Source: VAZQ01 sp963744275 (GTDB lineage: Bacteria > Pseudomonadota > Alphaproteobacteria > Rhizobiales > Xanthobacteraceae). From it: 64,000 nucleotides of DNA. The translations under genes were made by a program, and so were the position numbers. The DNA lies in assembly GCA_963744275.1 (NCBI GenBank), contig CAVUSX010000029.1:558001-622000 (forward strand), read 5' to 3'. Shown in pieces: positions 9,477 to 19,299 of the stretch. The notes under the pieces are model-generated. The model worked only from the letters and a program-made list of their open reading frames with translations, was not told the DNA's origin and did not search any database. Position 1 is the first letter of the stretch. Each line of letters starts with the position of its first letter.

Positions 9477-9541
9477 AGTTTCCCGGGCCGCATTACTCGA
9501 ACCGTTTCGGGTCTCGCGTGTTTCGAGGCCACGGAGGATCA

Positions 9542-10552
9542 ATGAGCGTCGCTACACAAGCCAGCAAGCCCGCCACCTCGCCCAACGTCGTCGGTCTGCC
9601 CGACATGAAGGTGTCGATCCGCCAGCTCTTCGGCATCGACAGCGACATGGAGGTCGCGGCCTATTCGGAGCCCGACGAGCACGTGCCCGAGGTCGACCAG
9701 GACTACCGCTTCGACAAGCTGACCACGCTCGCCATCCTGGCGGGCTTCGCGCACAATCGGCGCGTGATGGTCACGGGCTATCACGGCACCGGCAAGTCGA
9801 CCCACATCGAGCAGGTGGCGGCGCGCCTCAACTGGCCGTGCGTGCGGGTCAATCTCGACAGCCATATCAGCCGCATCGACCTGATCGGCAAGGACGCGAT
9901 CGTGGTGCGCGACGGCCTGCAGGTGACCGAGTTCCGCGACGGCATCCTGCCCTGGGCGTTGCAGCACAATGTCGCGCTCTGCTTCGATGAATATGATGCC
10001 GGGCGGCCCGACGTGATGTTCGTGATCCAGCGCGTGCTCGAGGTCTCCGGCAAGCTGACGCTGCTCGACCAGAACAAGGTGATCAAGCCGCATCCTTCGT
10101 TCCGGCTGTTCGCCACCGCCAACACGGTCGGCCTGGGCGACACCTCCGGCCTCTATCACGGCACCCAGCAGATCAACCAGGGCCAGATGGACCGCTGGTC
10201 GATCGTCACCTCGCTCAACTACCTGCCGCACGACAACGAGGTCGAGATCGTGCTCGCCAAGGCGAAGCATTATCGCAACGATTCCGGCCGCGACATCGTC
10301 GGCAAGATGGTGCGGGTCGCCGATCTGACCCGCAACGCCTTCATGAACGGCGACATCTCGACCGTGATGAGCCCGCGCACCGTGATCATCTGGGCCGAGA
10401 ACGCCGATATCTTCAAGGATATCGGCTTCGCCTTCCGGGTCACCTTCCTCAACAAGTGCGACGAGCTCGAGCGGCCGATCGTGGCCGAGTTCTATCAGCG
10501 CTGCTTCGGGGTCGAGCTGCCGGAATCCTCGGTCAACGTGGCGCTGAGCTGA
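9542..10552 (+). CDS. cobS: Cobaltochelatase subunit CobS
   Basis: CobS is the AAA+ ATPase that, with CobT and CobN, inserts cobalt into hydrogenobyrinic acid diamide in aerobic B12 synthesis. The 336-residue product shows Walker A GYHGTGKSTHIEQ near residue 80, Walker B ALCFDEYDAGRPDVMF, sensor 1 LFATANTVGLGDTSGLYHG and the arginine-finger region MDRWSIV. The start at 9542 (MSVATQASKP) follows GGAGGATCA. It is followed about 65 bp later by cobT, forming the usual cobST pair. No cobN is present, so the large subunit must lie elsewhere. The gene is intact. Confidence 0.96.
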   Translation: MSVATQASKPATSPNVVGLPDMKVSIRQLFGIDSDMEVAAYSEPDEHVPEVDQDYRFDKLTTLAILAGFAHNRRVMVTGYHGTGKSTHIEQVAARLNWPCVRVNLDSHISRIDLIGKDAIVVRDGLQVTEFRDGILPWALQHNVALCFDEYDAGRPDVMFVIQRVLEVSGKLTLLDQNKVIKPHPSFRLFATANTVGLGDTSGLYHGTQQINQGQMDRWSIVTSLNYLPHDNEVEIVLAKAKHYRNDSGRDIVGKMVRVADLTRNAFMNGDISTVMSPRTVIIWAENADIFKDIGFAFRVTFLNKCDELERPIVAEFYQRCFGVELPESSVNVALS

Positions 10553-10617
10553 GCCTCTCGGCGCGTCGGCGCGCCGCGAGGCCGAAAGATCCAAAGACCC
10601 GAATACCCGAAGGCCTC

Positions 10618-12576
10618 ATGTCCACCAGCAACAAGACCAAGGCCCCGGCCCAGGAGAGCCCGATCGATCCGTTCAAGCGGGCGGTCACCGGTTGCCTGCG
10701 GGCGATCGCGCGCAAGCCCGACCTCGAGGTCGGCTTCGCGGCCGAGCGGCCCGGCATGGTCGGCGGCAAGGCGCGCCTGCCGGAGCCGCCGCGCAAGCTC
10801 TCGGCCGCCGACGCCGCCATCGTGCGCGGCCACGCCGACGCGATCGCGCTCAAGCTCGCCTGCCACGATCCCAAGGTGCATCGCAAGCTGGTGCCGGGCG
10901 GGCAGCAGGCGCGCGCCGTGTTCGACGCGGTCGAGCAGGCGCGGGTCGAGGCGATCGGCGCGCGGCGCATGACCGGGGTCGCCAACAACCTGGCCGCCAT
11001 GCTCGACGACCGTTTTCATCGCGGCAAGCTCGATGAGGTTTCCGATCGCGCCGACGCCCCGATCGAGGAGGCGCTGGCCCTGATCGTGCGCGAGCGCCTG
11101 ACCGGCATGAGCCCGCCGGCGGCGGCGGCCCGGCTGGTCGATCTGTGGCGCCCGCTGATCGAGAACCGGGCCGGGCGTGATCTCGACCGGCTCGAGCGGC
11201 TGATCGAGAATCAGGCGCGCTTCGGCGATGTCGTGCACGACCTGCTCGATTCCCTCGACATGGGCGAGGACCGCAGCTCCGAGAGCGACGAGGACGAGGC
11301 CGATCAGGGCGACGAGGAACGCCAGAAGGAGCTCTCCGGCAAGGACGGGGAGGGGGCCGAATCGGAGGACGCCAAGGCCGAGGTCGAGGAGGCCGAGATC
11401 TCGGGCGAGCAAATGTCCGACACCACGGCCGAGGCCGCCGAGGCGCTGTCGGCGGAAATGTCCGACGACGCCGAGATGGGGGATTCGGAGGCGCCGGCCG
11501 AGCCGCGGCGCCCGCGCCGCCATGGGCTGAACGAGCCGCGCGGTCCCGAATATCGGCCCTTCACCGGCAAGTTCGACGAGGTGGTGGCGGCCGAGGACCT
11601 GTGCGAGGCCGAGGAGCTCGACCGGCTGCGCGGCTATCTCGACAAGCAGCTGTCGCATCTGCAGGGCGTGGTGGCGCGGCTCGCGAACCGGCTGCAGCGC
11701 CGCCTGATGGCGCAGCAGAATAGGGCCTGGGAGTTCGACCTCGAGGAAGGCGTGCTCGACCCGGCGCGGCTGTCGCGGGTCGTGCTCGATCCGCTCCATC
11801 CGCTCTCCTTCAAGCACGAGAAGGAGACGAACTTCCGCGATACGGTGGTGACGCTCTTGCTCGACAATTCCGGCTCCATGCGCGGGCGCCCGATCACGGT
11901 GGCGGCGACCTGCGCCGATATCCTGGCGCGCACGCTCGAGCGCTGCGGCGTGAAGGTCGAGATCCTCGGCTTCACCACCCGCGCCTGGAAGGGCGGGCAG
12001 TCACGCGAGGCCTGGCTCGCGGCCGGCAAGCCGGCCAATCCGGGCCGCCTCAACGACGTCCGCCACATCATCTACAAGTCGGCCGACATGCCGTGGCGCC
12101 GCGCGCGCCGCAATCTCGGCCTGATGATGCGCGAGGGCCTGCTCAAGGAGAACATCGACGGCGAGGCGCTCGATTGGGCGCACAAGCGGCTGCTCGGCCG
12201 CAGCGAGCAACGCAAGATCCTGATGATGATCTCCGACGGCGCCCCGGTCGACGACTCGACGCTCTCGGTCAACCCCGGCAACTATCTCGAGCGCCATCTG
12301 CGCTGGATCATCGAGGAGATCGAGGAGCGCTCGCCGGTCGAGCTGATCGCCATCGGCATCGGCCACGACGTGACGAGATACTATCGCCGTGCCGTGACCA
12401 TCGTGGATGCCGAGGAGCTGGGCGGCGCCATGACCGAGAAGCTGGCCGAGCTGTTCGACCAGAAGGCACCGACCGAGCACCGCCGATCACCGGCGCGCAG
12501 GCCGGACGCCTGGTCGCGCGCTTCGGCGCGCTTTCTCGATCCGCCCGAGAAGGGTGCGCGACCGAGCGGCCGATGA
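10618..12576 (+). CDS. cobT: Cobaltochelatase subunit CobT
   Basis: CobT partners CobS in the ATP-driven chaperone-like complex of aerobic cobaltochelatase. The N-terminal domain (IDPFKRAVTGCLRAIARKPDLEV) is followed by a long acidic, low-complexity linker at about residues 220-310 (DEDEADQGDEERQKE). The C-terminal von Willebrand A domain has the MIDAS motif DNSGSMRG at residue 416 and ISDGAPVDDST. The start at 10618 (MSTSNKTK) follows cobS by 65 bp. The last 30 residues after LAELFD are Arg- and Pro-rich and may reflect a late frameshift, but the end is variable in the family. Confidence 0.95.
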   Translation: MSTSNKTKAPAQESPIDPFKRAVTGCLRAIARKPDLEVGFAAERPGMVGGKARLPEPPRKLSAADAAIVRGHADAIALKLACHDPKVHRKLVPGGQQARAVFDAVEQARVEAIGARRMTGVANNLAAMLDDRFHRGKLDEVSDRADAPIEEALALIVRERLTGMSPPAAAARLVDLWRPLIENRAGRDLDRLERLIENQARFGDVVHDLLDSLDMGEDRSSESDEDEADQGDEERQKELSGKDGEGAESEDAKAEVEEAEISGEQMSDTTAEAAEALSAEMSDDAEMGDSEAPAEPRRPRRHGLNEPRGPEYRPFTGKFDEVVAAEDLCEAEELDRLRGYLDKQLSHLQGVVARLANRLQRRLMAQQNRAWEFDLEEGVLDPARLSRVVLDPLHPLSFKHEKETNFRDTVVTLLLDNSGSMRGRPITVAATCADILARTLERCGVKVEILGFTTRAWKGGQSREAWLAAGKPANPGRLNDVRHIIYKSADMPWRRARRNLGLMMREGLLKENIDGEALDWAHKRLLGRSEQRKILMMISDGAPVDDSTLSVNPGNYLERHLRWIIEEIEERSPVELIAIGIGHDVTRYYRRAVTIVDAEELGGAMTEKLAELFDQKAPTEHRRSPARRPDAWSRASARFLDPPEKGARPSGR

Positions 12577-12665
12577 TGCGTCACGTCGCTACCACACAGC
12601 TCGGCGCCGCGGAGCGGGGAACCGTCCGCCCGCGTCCGCCCGCCGCCCGCTCGGGGGTCGTGCGA

Positions 12666-12944
12666 TCAGAGCTTTTTCTTGATCTGCCGCTTGAGGTCGA
12701 GCGCCCGCTCGGACAGCTCGGTGTCCTTGGCCTTGATCAGATAGGCGTCGAGGCCGCCGCGATGGTCGACGCTGCGCAGCGCATGCGCCGACACCCGCAG
12801 GCGCACCGAGCGCCCGAGCGCCTCGGACATCATCGTGACGTTGAGCAGATTGGGCAGGAAGCGCCGCTTGGTCTTGATGTTGGAATGGCTTACCTTGTGC
12901 CCGACCTGCGCGCCCTTGCCACTCAGTTCGCATCGCCACGACAT
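12666..12944 (-). CDS. rpmB: 50S ribosomal protein L28
   Basis: This is a component of the large ribosomal subunit. The product MSWRCELSGKGAQVGHKVSH is followed by NIKTKRRFLPNLLNV, the classic L28 signature; alphaproteobacterial L28 has this 90- to 100-residue size. The start at 12944 is chosen from alignment with the usual MxRRCELTGKG N-terminus and an AGAGG site about ten bases upstream; a longer in-frame start eleven codons earlier is less likely. It is convergent with cobT, and a 15-bp tandem repeat sits upstream in its leader region. Confidence 0.95.
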   Translation of the reverse strand: MSWRCELSGKGAQVGHKVSHSNIKTKRRFLPNLLNVTMMSEALGRSVRLRVSAHALRSVDHRGGLDAYLIKAKDTELSERALDLKRQIKKKL

Positions 12945-13003
12945 CGGCGAAGACCTCTCGTTGCCGGGCCTGCGCACGACGCGCGCCCAAGGAATTGATC
13001 TTG

Positions 13004-13070
13004 TCTCGATCGCTCAAGTCTCGATCACTTACGCCTCGATCGCTCAAGCCTCGATCGCGCACGCCTCGAC
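13004..13070. repeat. 15-bp tandem repeat, about 4.5 units
   Basis: The units run TCTCGATCGCTCAAG, TCTCGATCACTTACG, CCTCGATCGCTCAAG, CCTCGATCGCGCACG, then a partial unit. They lie 60-125 bp upstream of the rpmB start and before the DUF3108 gene. The array is a candidate variable-number locus or simple-sequence expansion. Confidence 0.85.
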
Positions 13071-13393
13071 GTCCGGCGGGCCCATTTGGGAGACCGCGGA
13101 GCTATAGTGGCGGGGCGCCGAGGCGTCAAGCCGGACCTGCGCGGCCGCCGGGCGTGCTCGCGGGCGCCGGGGAGGAGCCCCGCCGAAGCCGGTTTTGCCT
13201 TGATCGAGCCAAGATGACACGGCAAGAACACGGCACCGGGGCGAGCCGGCGCCGCCTTGGTCATCTCGTGACCACAGCTGGCGTGACCGCAGATGACGTG
13301 ACGCTTCCTCGCAGCTTGGGATTTCGCGTGAACCACAACCGGACGACCGGACCATCGGACGACCAGAAGGCCACGCCGGGAGGACCCTGCTTC

Positions 13394-14257
13394 GTGACGT
13401 CACGCTCTCTCGTCCGATTGGCCGCAGTCGCGGGCGCCGTCGTGCTGATGGCGGCGGCGGTCGATGCCGGCCGCCAGAGCGTTCACGCCCAAGGCCGGCT
13501 CGACGCCGCCTATGTGGTCACCCTCGGTGGGGTTCCGATCGGCAAGGGATCCTGGTCGATCGACGTTGCGGACGATCAGTTCACCGCGACCGCGAGCGGC
13601 GCGACCTCGGGCCTGTTGCGTGTGTTCGCCAGCGGGCAGGGCAACAGCTTGGCGCACGGCACCGTCGCGGGCGGGCAGCCGATCGCCTCGACCTATGCGT
13701 CCTCCATCGTGGCCGACAACCGGTCCGACCAGGTCCGCATCTTCTTCAGCGGCGGTGCCGTGAAGGAGTACTTGGCCGATCCGCCCACCTTCCCCAGCCC
13801 CGACCGCGTGCCGCTGACGGATGCGAGCCGCAAGGGCGTGCTCGATCCGATGACCGCGTCGCTGATCCGGGTCGCGGGCAGCGGCGATACGTTCGTGCCG
13901 GAGGCGTGCCAGCGGACCTTGCCGGTCTTCGATGGCCGCATGCGCTATGATCTGCAGCTGGTGTTCAAGCACTTGGACAAGGTCAAGTCGGAGAAGGGCT
14001 ATCAGGGCACGGTCGTGGTCTGCTCGGTCTACTTCACCCCCGTGGCCGGACATATTCCCGAGCGCTCGACCATCAAATATTTGGTCGCGCAGCGCGATAT
14101 GGAGTTGTGGCTGGCGCCGATCGCGGGCACACGGCTCATGGTCCCCTACCGGGCCTCGATTCCGACGCCGATCGGCATAGGGGTTTTGCAGGCGAAGGAA
14201 TTCGTCTCGATTCCGCGGCCGCCGGTGCCGACCGCATCCAACTTGAAGATACCGTGA
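13394..14257 (+). CDS. DUF3108 domain-containing secreted protein
   Basis: This is a conserved alphaproteobacterial exported protein of unknown function. The GTG start at 13394 follows GGGAGGA and gives VTSRSLVRLAAVAGAVVLMAAA, a credible signal peptide. The body contains AAYVVTLGGVPIGKGSWSIDV, TYASSIVADNRSDQVRIFFSGG, PLTDASRKGVLDPMTASLI and ends with LQAKEFVS, all typical of DUF3108. The frame is open much further upstream, but that part is Arg/Pro-rich and covers the tandem repeat, so it is not coding. Its place between rpmB and the helicase matches Hyphomicrobiales synteny. Confidence 0.85.
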   Translation: MTSRSLVRLAAVAGAVVLMAAAVDAGRQSVHAQGRLDAAYVVTLGGVPIGKGSWSIDVADDQFTATASGATSGLLRVFASGQGNSLAHGTVAGGQPIASTYASSIVADNRSDQVRIFFSGGAVKEYLADPPTFPSPDRVPLTDASRKGVLDPMTASLIRVAGSGDTFVPEACQRTLPVFDGRMRYDLQLVFKHLDKVKSEKGYQGTVVVCSVYFTPVAGHIPERSTIKYLVAQRDMELWLAPIAGTRLMVPYRASIPTPIGIGVLQAKEFVSIPRPPVPTASNLKIP

Positions 14258-14541
14258 TCGCCTGGACCGCCTGCAAAAACCAGGCTTAATGCTCCCCTTA
14301 ACGGATGAACGCCGAAATGGGCTTGCGCCCGTCAGCCTCGATACCCGATATGGTGGCCCTTGGACCGGGTGCCGCGACATATCGCCGTGAACGAATTCCG
14401 ACATCAGTGGAGTCACTGATTCGGGCGCAATTCGTTCCAAACTCGTTCTACTTCTTAAGCCAGGCTCCATCACCCGTCGCATTGTGGTACAGAAGGGGCG
14501 GATAAGGGTCTTCAAAGACCCATCCGCCCTCCGGACACGAA

Positions 14542-17500
14542 ATGCCCATCTCATTTTCTTCGCCGGTTGCCCGCGATGCCCGCGCCCGCGGCGCGGGCGT
14601 CACCGCGGTTCTCGGGCCGACCAATACCGGCAAGACGCATCTCGCCATCGAGCGCATGCTGGCCCATTCCTCCGGGATCATCGGGCTGCCGCTGCGGCTG
14701 TTGGCGCGCGAGGTCTACAACAAGGTGGTGGAGCGGGTGGGCCCCGAGGCGGTCGCCCTGGTGACCGGCGAGGAGAAGATCAAGCCGGCCAATCCGCGCT
14801 TCTGGGTCTCCACCGTCGAGGCGATGCCGCGCGATCTCGATGTCGCCTTCGTGGCGATCGACGAGGTGCAGCTGGGCGCCGACCTGGAGCGCGGCCATGT
14901 CTTCACCGACCGCATGCTCAATCGCCGCGGGCGCGAGGAGACCCTGGTGCTGGGCGCCCAGACGGTGCGGCCGATGGTCGAGCGCCTGCTGCCGGGCGCC
15001 CACGTGCTGACCAGGCCGCGGCTCTCGCGCCTGGAATTTTCCGGCGAGAAGAAGATCACGCGGCTGCCGCGGCGCTCCGCCGTGGTCGCGTTCTCGGCCG
15101 AGGAAGTCTATGCCATCGCCGAATTGATCCGCCGCCAGCGCGGCGGCGCCGCCGTGGTGATGGGAGCGCTCAGCCCGCGCACCCGCAACGCCCAGGTCGC
15201 GCTCTATCAGTCCGGCGACGTCGAATATCTGGTCGCCACCGATGCGATCGGCATGGGGCTCAATCTCGACGTCGATCACGTCGCCTTTGCGTCCGACCGC
15301 AAGTTCGACGGCTATCAGTTCCGCCGGCTCAATCCGGCCGAGCTCGCCCAGATCGCCGGCCGCGCCGGTCGCGCCACGCGCGACGGCACCTTCGGCACCA
15401 CCGGCCGCTGCCCGCCGTTCGAGACCGAGCTCGCCCAGGCGCTCGAAAGCCACTCCTTCGAGCCGGTCAAGGTCATGCAATGGCGCAATACCGCGCTCGA
15501 TTTCTCCTCGCTCGGCGCCCTGCAGGCGACGCTCGCGGTGACGCCCGAGGAAAACGGCCTCAGCCGCGCGCCGGTCGGCGAGGATATCCTGGTGCTGGAG
15601 CATGCCGGGCGCGATGAGGACGTGCGCGGCTTCGCCACCACGCGCGAGACCATCGAGCGCCTGTGGGAGGTTTGCCAGGTTCCGGATTATCGCAAGAGCG
15701 CGCCCGCCACCCATGCCGAGCTGGTGGTCACCCTGTACGGCTTCCTGATGCGGGAGGGCCGGCTGCCGACCGACTGGTTTGCGAACCAGGTGGCGCAGGC
15801 CGACCACACCGACGGCGACATCGACACGCTCTCGAACCGCATCGCGCATATCCGGACCTGGACCTTCGCGGCCAACCGGCCGGACTGGCTGGCCGAGCCC
15901 GAGCATTGGCAGGAGGTCACGCGCGCGGTCGAGGACCGGCTGTCGGACGCGCTGCACGAGCGGCTGACCGAGCGTTTCGTGGATCGCCGCACCAGCGTGC
16001 TGATGCGGCGGCTGCGCGAGAACAACGCGCTCGAGACCGACATCAGCAAGACCGGCGAGGTCGTGGTCGAGGGCCATGTGATCGGCCGCCTCGACGGTTT
16101 CATGTTCACGCCGGCGGCCTCGGCGGCCGGCTCGGAAGCCAAGGCGCTGGCGGGCGCCGCCCAGAAGGCGCTGGCCGGCGAGATCGACGCGCGCGCGGCG
16201 CGGCTCGCCCAAGCGGCCGACGAGCAGTTCGTGCTCGCCGCCGACGGCGTCGTGCGCTGGCAGGGCCAGGCGGTCGGCAAGCTGGTCGCCGGCGAGGAGG
16301 TGCTCAAGCCGCGTCTGCGCATGATCGCCGACGAGCAGCTCACCGGCGCGCCGCGCGAGATCGCGCAGGCCCGCCTCGATCTGTGGCTCAAAGCCCATCT
16401 GGAGAAGCTGCTGGGACCCCTGTTCCAGCTCGCCGCCAGCGAGGAGGTCACCGGCATGGCGCGCGGCGTCGCGTTCCAGCTGGTCGAGGGGCTGGGGGTG
16501 CTCGATCGCCGCAAGGTCGCCGAGGATGTCAAAGGGCTCGATCAGCCGGCGCGCGCCACGCTGCGCAAGTTCGGGGTGCGCTTCGGCGCCTACAACATCT
16601 ACATCCCGCCGCTGCTCAAGCCGGCGCCGCGCGTGCTCGCGCTCCAGCTGTGGGCCCTCAAGCAGGAGGAGCGCCTGACCGCGGGGCTCGAATTCGGTCG
16701 AGCGCCTGGCGGCCAGCGGCCGTACCTCGATCGCCGCCGACAAGGAGATCGACAGCGCGCTCTACGCGGTCGCCGGGTACCGGCTGTGCGGCGAGCGGGC
16801 GGTGCGCGTCGATATGCTGGAGCGATTGGCCGACATCATCCGGCCGGCGCTCGCCTGGCGCGACGGCGCTCCCGGCGTCAAGCCGGCGGCCGCCTTCGAC
16901 GGCACCGGCTGCTTCACCGTGGTGGTCGGCATGACGTCGCTGGTCGGCTGCGCCGGCGAGGACTTCGCGGCGATCCTGCGGTCGCTCGGCTATCGGATGG
17001 AGAAACGGCCGAAGCCGGCGGAGCCCGCGGCCCTCGAGGCAGCGGTTTCCGAGGCGGCGGCGCCCGAGGCGGCGGTGCCCGAAGCGCCAGCGGATGCGGC
17101 GGCGTCCGATGCGCTGGCCCCCGAATCACCGCCGGTTGCGGCTGAAATCGAGGCCGAGCCCCCGGCCGCCGCCGAAAGCGCGGTCGAAGCGGTGACCGAG
17201 GCCGGCCGCCGAGCCCGCCGCACCGGCCGCGCCGATTGCCGCGCCGATCGAAGATTCGGCCGCTGGATCGATGGCCGATTTGGCGCCGGCGCCTGAGCAC
17301 GAGGCGCTGCCGCAGGAGACCGATTCGCCGCCAGCTCAGCCGGTGTCGGATTCGATTCCGGCTTCAGCGGAGGAGCCGGTTTCCGCCGAAGCGGCGCCGC
17401 ACGGCGCCGGTCGTGACGAGCGAGGCCGTGGCCGAGGAAGCCCAATTCGTCGAGGTGTGGCGCCTGGGCCGCCTGGAGGGTCCGCGGCGCCACCGACGGC

Positions 17501-17993
17501 CGCCGCGCGCGCGCACGCCCAGGCGCGTTCCGCGCAGGCGCGTTCCGAAAACCTCGACCGCACGCAGCCGCCGGCCGCTGCCGACGCGGTGGTCCCGGTC
17601 GCGGCCGGCGAGGCCGTGGCGGGCGCCGGCGAGGTCGCGGATGCAACCGGGCAGGACCGCAGGCCGCGCCGGCATCGTCGCGGGCGTTCGGATCAGGATC
17701 GTCCCGACCAGAATCGATCCGACCAGAATCGTCCCGACCAGAATCGCCCCAGCCAGGCTCGCTCCGACCAGAATCGCGGCGATCGTGGCGGGCGTCCGGA
17801 GCGCCACGGCGGTCCCGATCGGGCCGGGCGCGGCGATCGCCCCGAGCGCGATCCGGAGTTGCGTGCCAAATACCTCAAGGGCCGCAACGACGGCCGCGAC
17901 CGCCGCGACAAGGCGCCGGATCCGAATTCGCCCTTTGCCAAGCTCGCGGCGCTCAAGGAGCAGCTCGAGGCCAACGCCAAGGAGCGGCGCTAA
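14542..17993 (+). CDS. SUV3/MgpS-like DEAD-box RNA helicase with long disordered tail, several frameshifts
   Basis: This is an ATP-dependent RNA helicase of the SUV3-like family conserved in alphaproteobacteria. Walker A is in VLGPTNTGKTHLAIERML (residues about 22-40) and the DEVQ-type Walker B in AIDEVQLGADLERGH. The second RecA domain has ATDAIGMGLNLDVDHVAFASD and QIAGRAGRATRDG. One extra base at about 16697 (GAATTCGGTC) moves the frame to LESVERLAASG. Another at about 17204 moves it again, and the segment FVEVWRLGRLEG at about 17440 lies in yet another frame. The far C-terminus DPNSPFAKLAALKEQL is the conserved ending of the family. A run of DQNR-type repeats precedes it. All domains are recoverable, so sequence error is likely. 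S4, fdxA and carD follow. Confidence 0.88.
17691..17786. repeat. 15-bp coding repeat (DQNRP/S units) in the helicase tail
   Basis: GACCAGAATCG-centred units of about 15 bp repeat six to seven times and encode Asp-Gln-Asn-Arg-rich sequence. The segment is presumably disordered and length-variable. Confidence 0.8.
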
Positions 17994-18013
17994 CCGCGCC
18001 AGGACATCGCGCA

Positions 18014-18400
18014 TTGGATCGCCAGCGCATAGACAAGTGGCTCTGGCACGCCCGGGTGGTGCGCACGCGCTCCGCCGCCGCGGCGCTGGCGGTGTCGGGC
18101 CATGTGCGGGTCAACGGCCAGCGCATCGACCTCGCCAGCCGCGCGGTGCGGCTGGGGGACGTGGTGACGGTGGCGCTCGACAAAACCGTGCGGGTGCTCA
18201 AGGTCGCGGCATTTGCGGAGCGCCGGGGCCCGGCCGAAAGTGCCCGCGCGCTGGCGGAGGATTTGACGCCGGCACCCGGGCCCGATCAGTCCGCGCGGCC
18301 CTTGACCGCCCCGGACGGCGTGCGGCAGCCGGGCGCCGGCCGGCCCACCAAGCATGAGCGCCGGGCGATCGCGCATTTGCGGGGCGAGGACGAGTTTTGA
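18014..18400 (+). CDS. RNA-binding S4 domain protein (Hsp15/HslR-like)
   Basis: This is a small RNA-binding protein of the ribosome-associated heat-shock protein 15 type, known to act on stalled 50S subunits. The S4 domain covers RQRIDKWLWHARVVRTRSAAAALAVSGHVRVNGQRI at residues 3-40. The start at 18014 is a TTG; no better start precedes the RQRIDKWLW core. The C-terminal tail is basic and rich in Pro/Gly, ending in KHERRAIAHLRGEDEF, typical for alphaproteobacterial members. It follows the helicase stop by 20 bp, so the two are probably co-transcribed. Confidence 0.9.
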   Translation: MDRQRIDKWLWHARVVRTRSAAAALAVSGHVRVNGQRIDLASRAVRLGDVVTVALDKTVRVLKVAAFAERRGPAESARALAEDLTPAPGPDQSARPLTAPDGVRQPGAGRPTKHERRAIAHLRGEDEF

Positions 18401-18485
18401 CGCGCTTCCTGCCGCACCGGCGCCGCATCCCTTGCCTGACCGATGGCCTTGCGCTACCCAGCCCGGCCTATCCGGAGAGTGCGTA

Positions 18486-18825
18486 ATGACTTACGTCGTC
18501 GTCGAAAGTTGCATTAAATGCAAGTACATGGACTGCGTGGAGGTGTGTCCGGTGGACTGCTTCTACGAGGGCGCCAACATGCTCGTCATTCATCCCGACG
18601 AGTGCATCGACTGCGGGGTTTGCGAGCCTGAATGTCCGGTGGAGGCGATCAAGCCCGACACCGAGCCCGGCCTCGAGAAGTCTCTTGAGCCTGAACGCGG
18701 AATTCGCAAAGACCTGGCCCAATATAACGGCCAAGAAAGATCCCCCGGCCGATGCCAAGGCCTGGGAGGACGTGCCCGGCAAGCTCGAGCAGCATTTTTC
18801 GCCCGATCCGGGGGCCGGCGACTAA
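18486..18825 (+). CDS. fdxA: Ferredoxin FdxA (7Fe), one frameshift
   Basis: FdxA carries a 3Fe-4S and a 4Fe-4S cluster and acts as a low-potential electron carrier. The N-terminal half is intact: MTYVVVESCIKCKYMDCVEVCPVDCFY and then DECIDCGVCEPECPVEAI, giving all cluster cysteines. Around 18680 the frame shifts by one base; dropping a T from AAGTCTCTTG gives EKSLSLNAEFAKTWPNI and runs to a TAA at 18825, matching the usual 110-residue family length. ATG at 18486 is preceded by GGAGAGTGCGTA. Gene order S4-fdxA-carD is the standard alphaproteobacterial one. Confidence 0.9.
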
Positions 18826-18982
18826 GGCGCCGCGCTAGGCGTGCCGGCTTAAGCCCGCTGATCGCCGCGGGCCGTGCATTTTCAAGTTTCGGCTGCCGGG
18901 CCATTCCGCGGTGTTAACCAGACGATGACGATTTGCAGCCTCTCTGCATGACAGAAATTCGCTTTTGCCCGGCCGTAAAGCT

Positions 18983-19010
18983 TTGATTTTTGCGAGAAAT
19001 GTGCTATATA
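18983..19010 (+). promoter_or_regulatory. Probable sigma70-type promoter upstream of carD
   Basis: TTGATT at 18983-18988 and TATATA at 19005-19010 are separated by 16 bp, a near-consensus housekeeping promoter. Transcription would begin at about 19017, only one to three bases before an ATG at 19019. Confidence 0.55.
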
Positions 19011-19018
19011 TGCAAAAA

Positions 19019-19042
19019 ATGAGCACCAACCCCCATATCTAA
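19019..19042 (+). other. Possible leaderless 7-codon ORF in the carD leader
   Basis: ATG AGC ACC AAC CCC CAT ATC TAA encodes MSTNPHI. It begins almost exactly at the predicted transcription start and ends 2 nt before a terminator-like hairpin. There is no Shine-Dalgarno sequence, so translation would be leaderless. Whether it is translated is unknown. Confidence 0.3.
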
Positions 19043-19044
19043 CG

Positions 19045-19071
19045 GCTCCCGTGTCGGGAGCATAATTTTTT
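19045..19071 (+). terminator. Rho-independent terminator-like hairpin in the carD leader
   Basis: A perfect 7-bp stem GCTCCCG / CGGGAGC with a TGT loop is followed by ATAATTTTTT. It could terminate fdxA transcripts or act as an attenuator for transcripts starting at the promoter just upstream. Confidence 0.7.
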
Positions 19072-19299
19072 GGGGGTTTCCGAGGAACCGTCAGACAGGG
19101 GCGTGAGATCCACGCGCGTACCGTGGCAGGAAGAACGCGTCATAAGTCCAAGAAGGCAGCCGCCGGGCCGTCCCGGCGGACCAAGAAAGCCGGCCCTCGT
19201 CGGCAGACATCGCACCCTCCTCGCAGCGCTGCGCCGCGTGCGGGGCCCGTGGCCAAATCGTTCGGTCGCAAGCCGGACGGTGAAGGAGCAACTCCAAGT

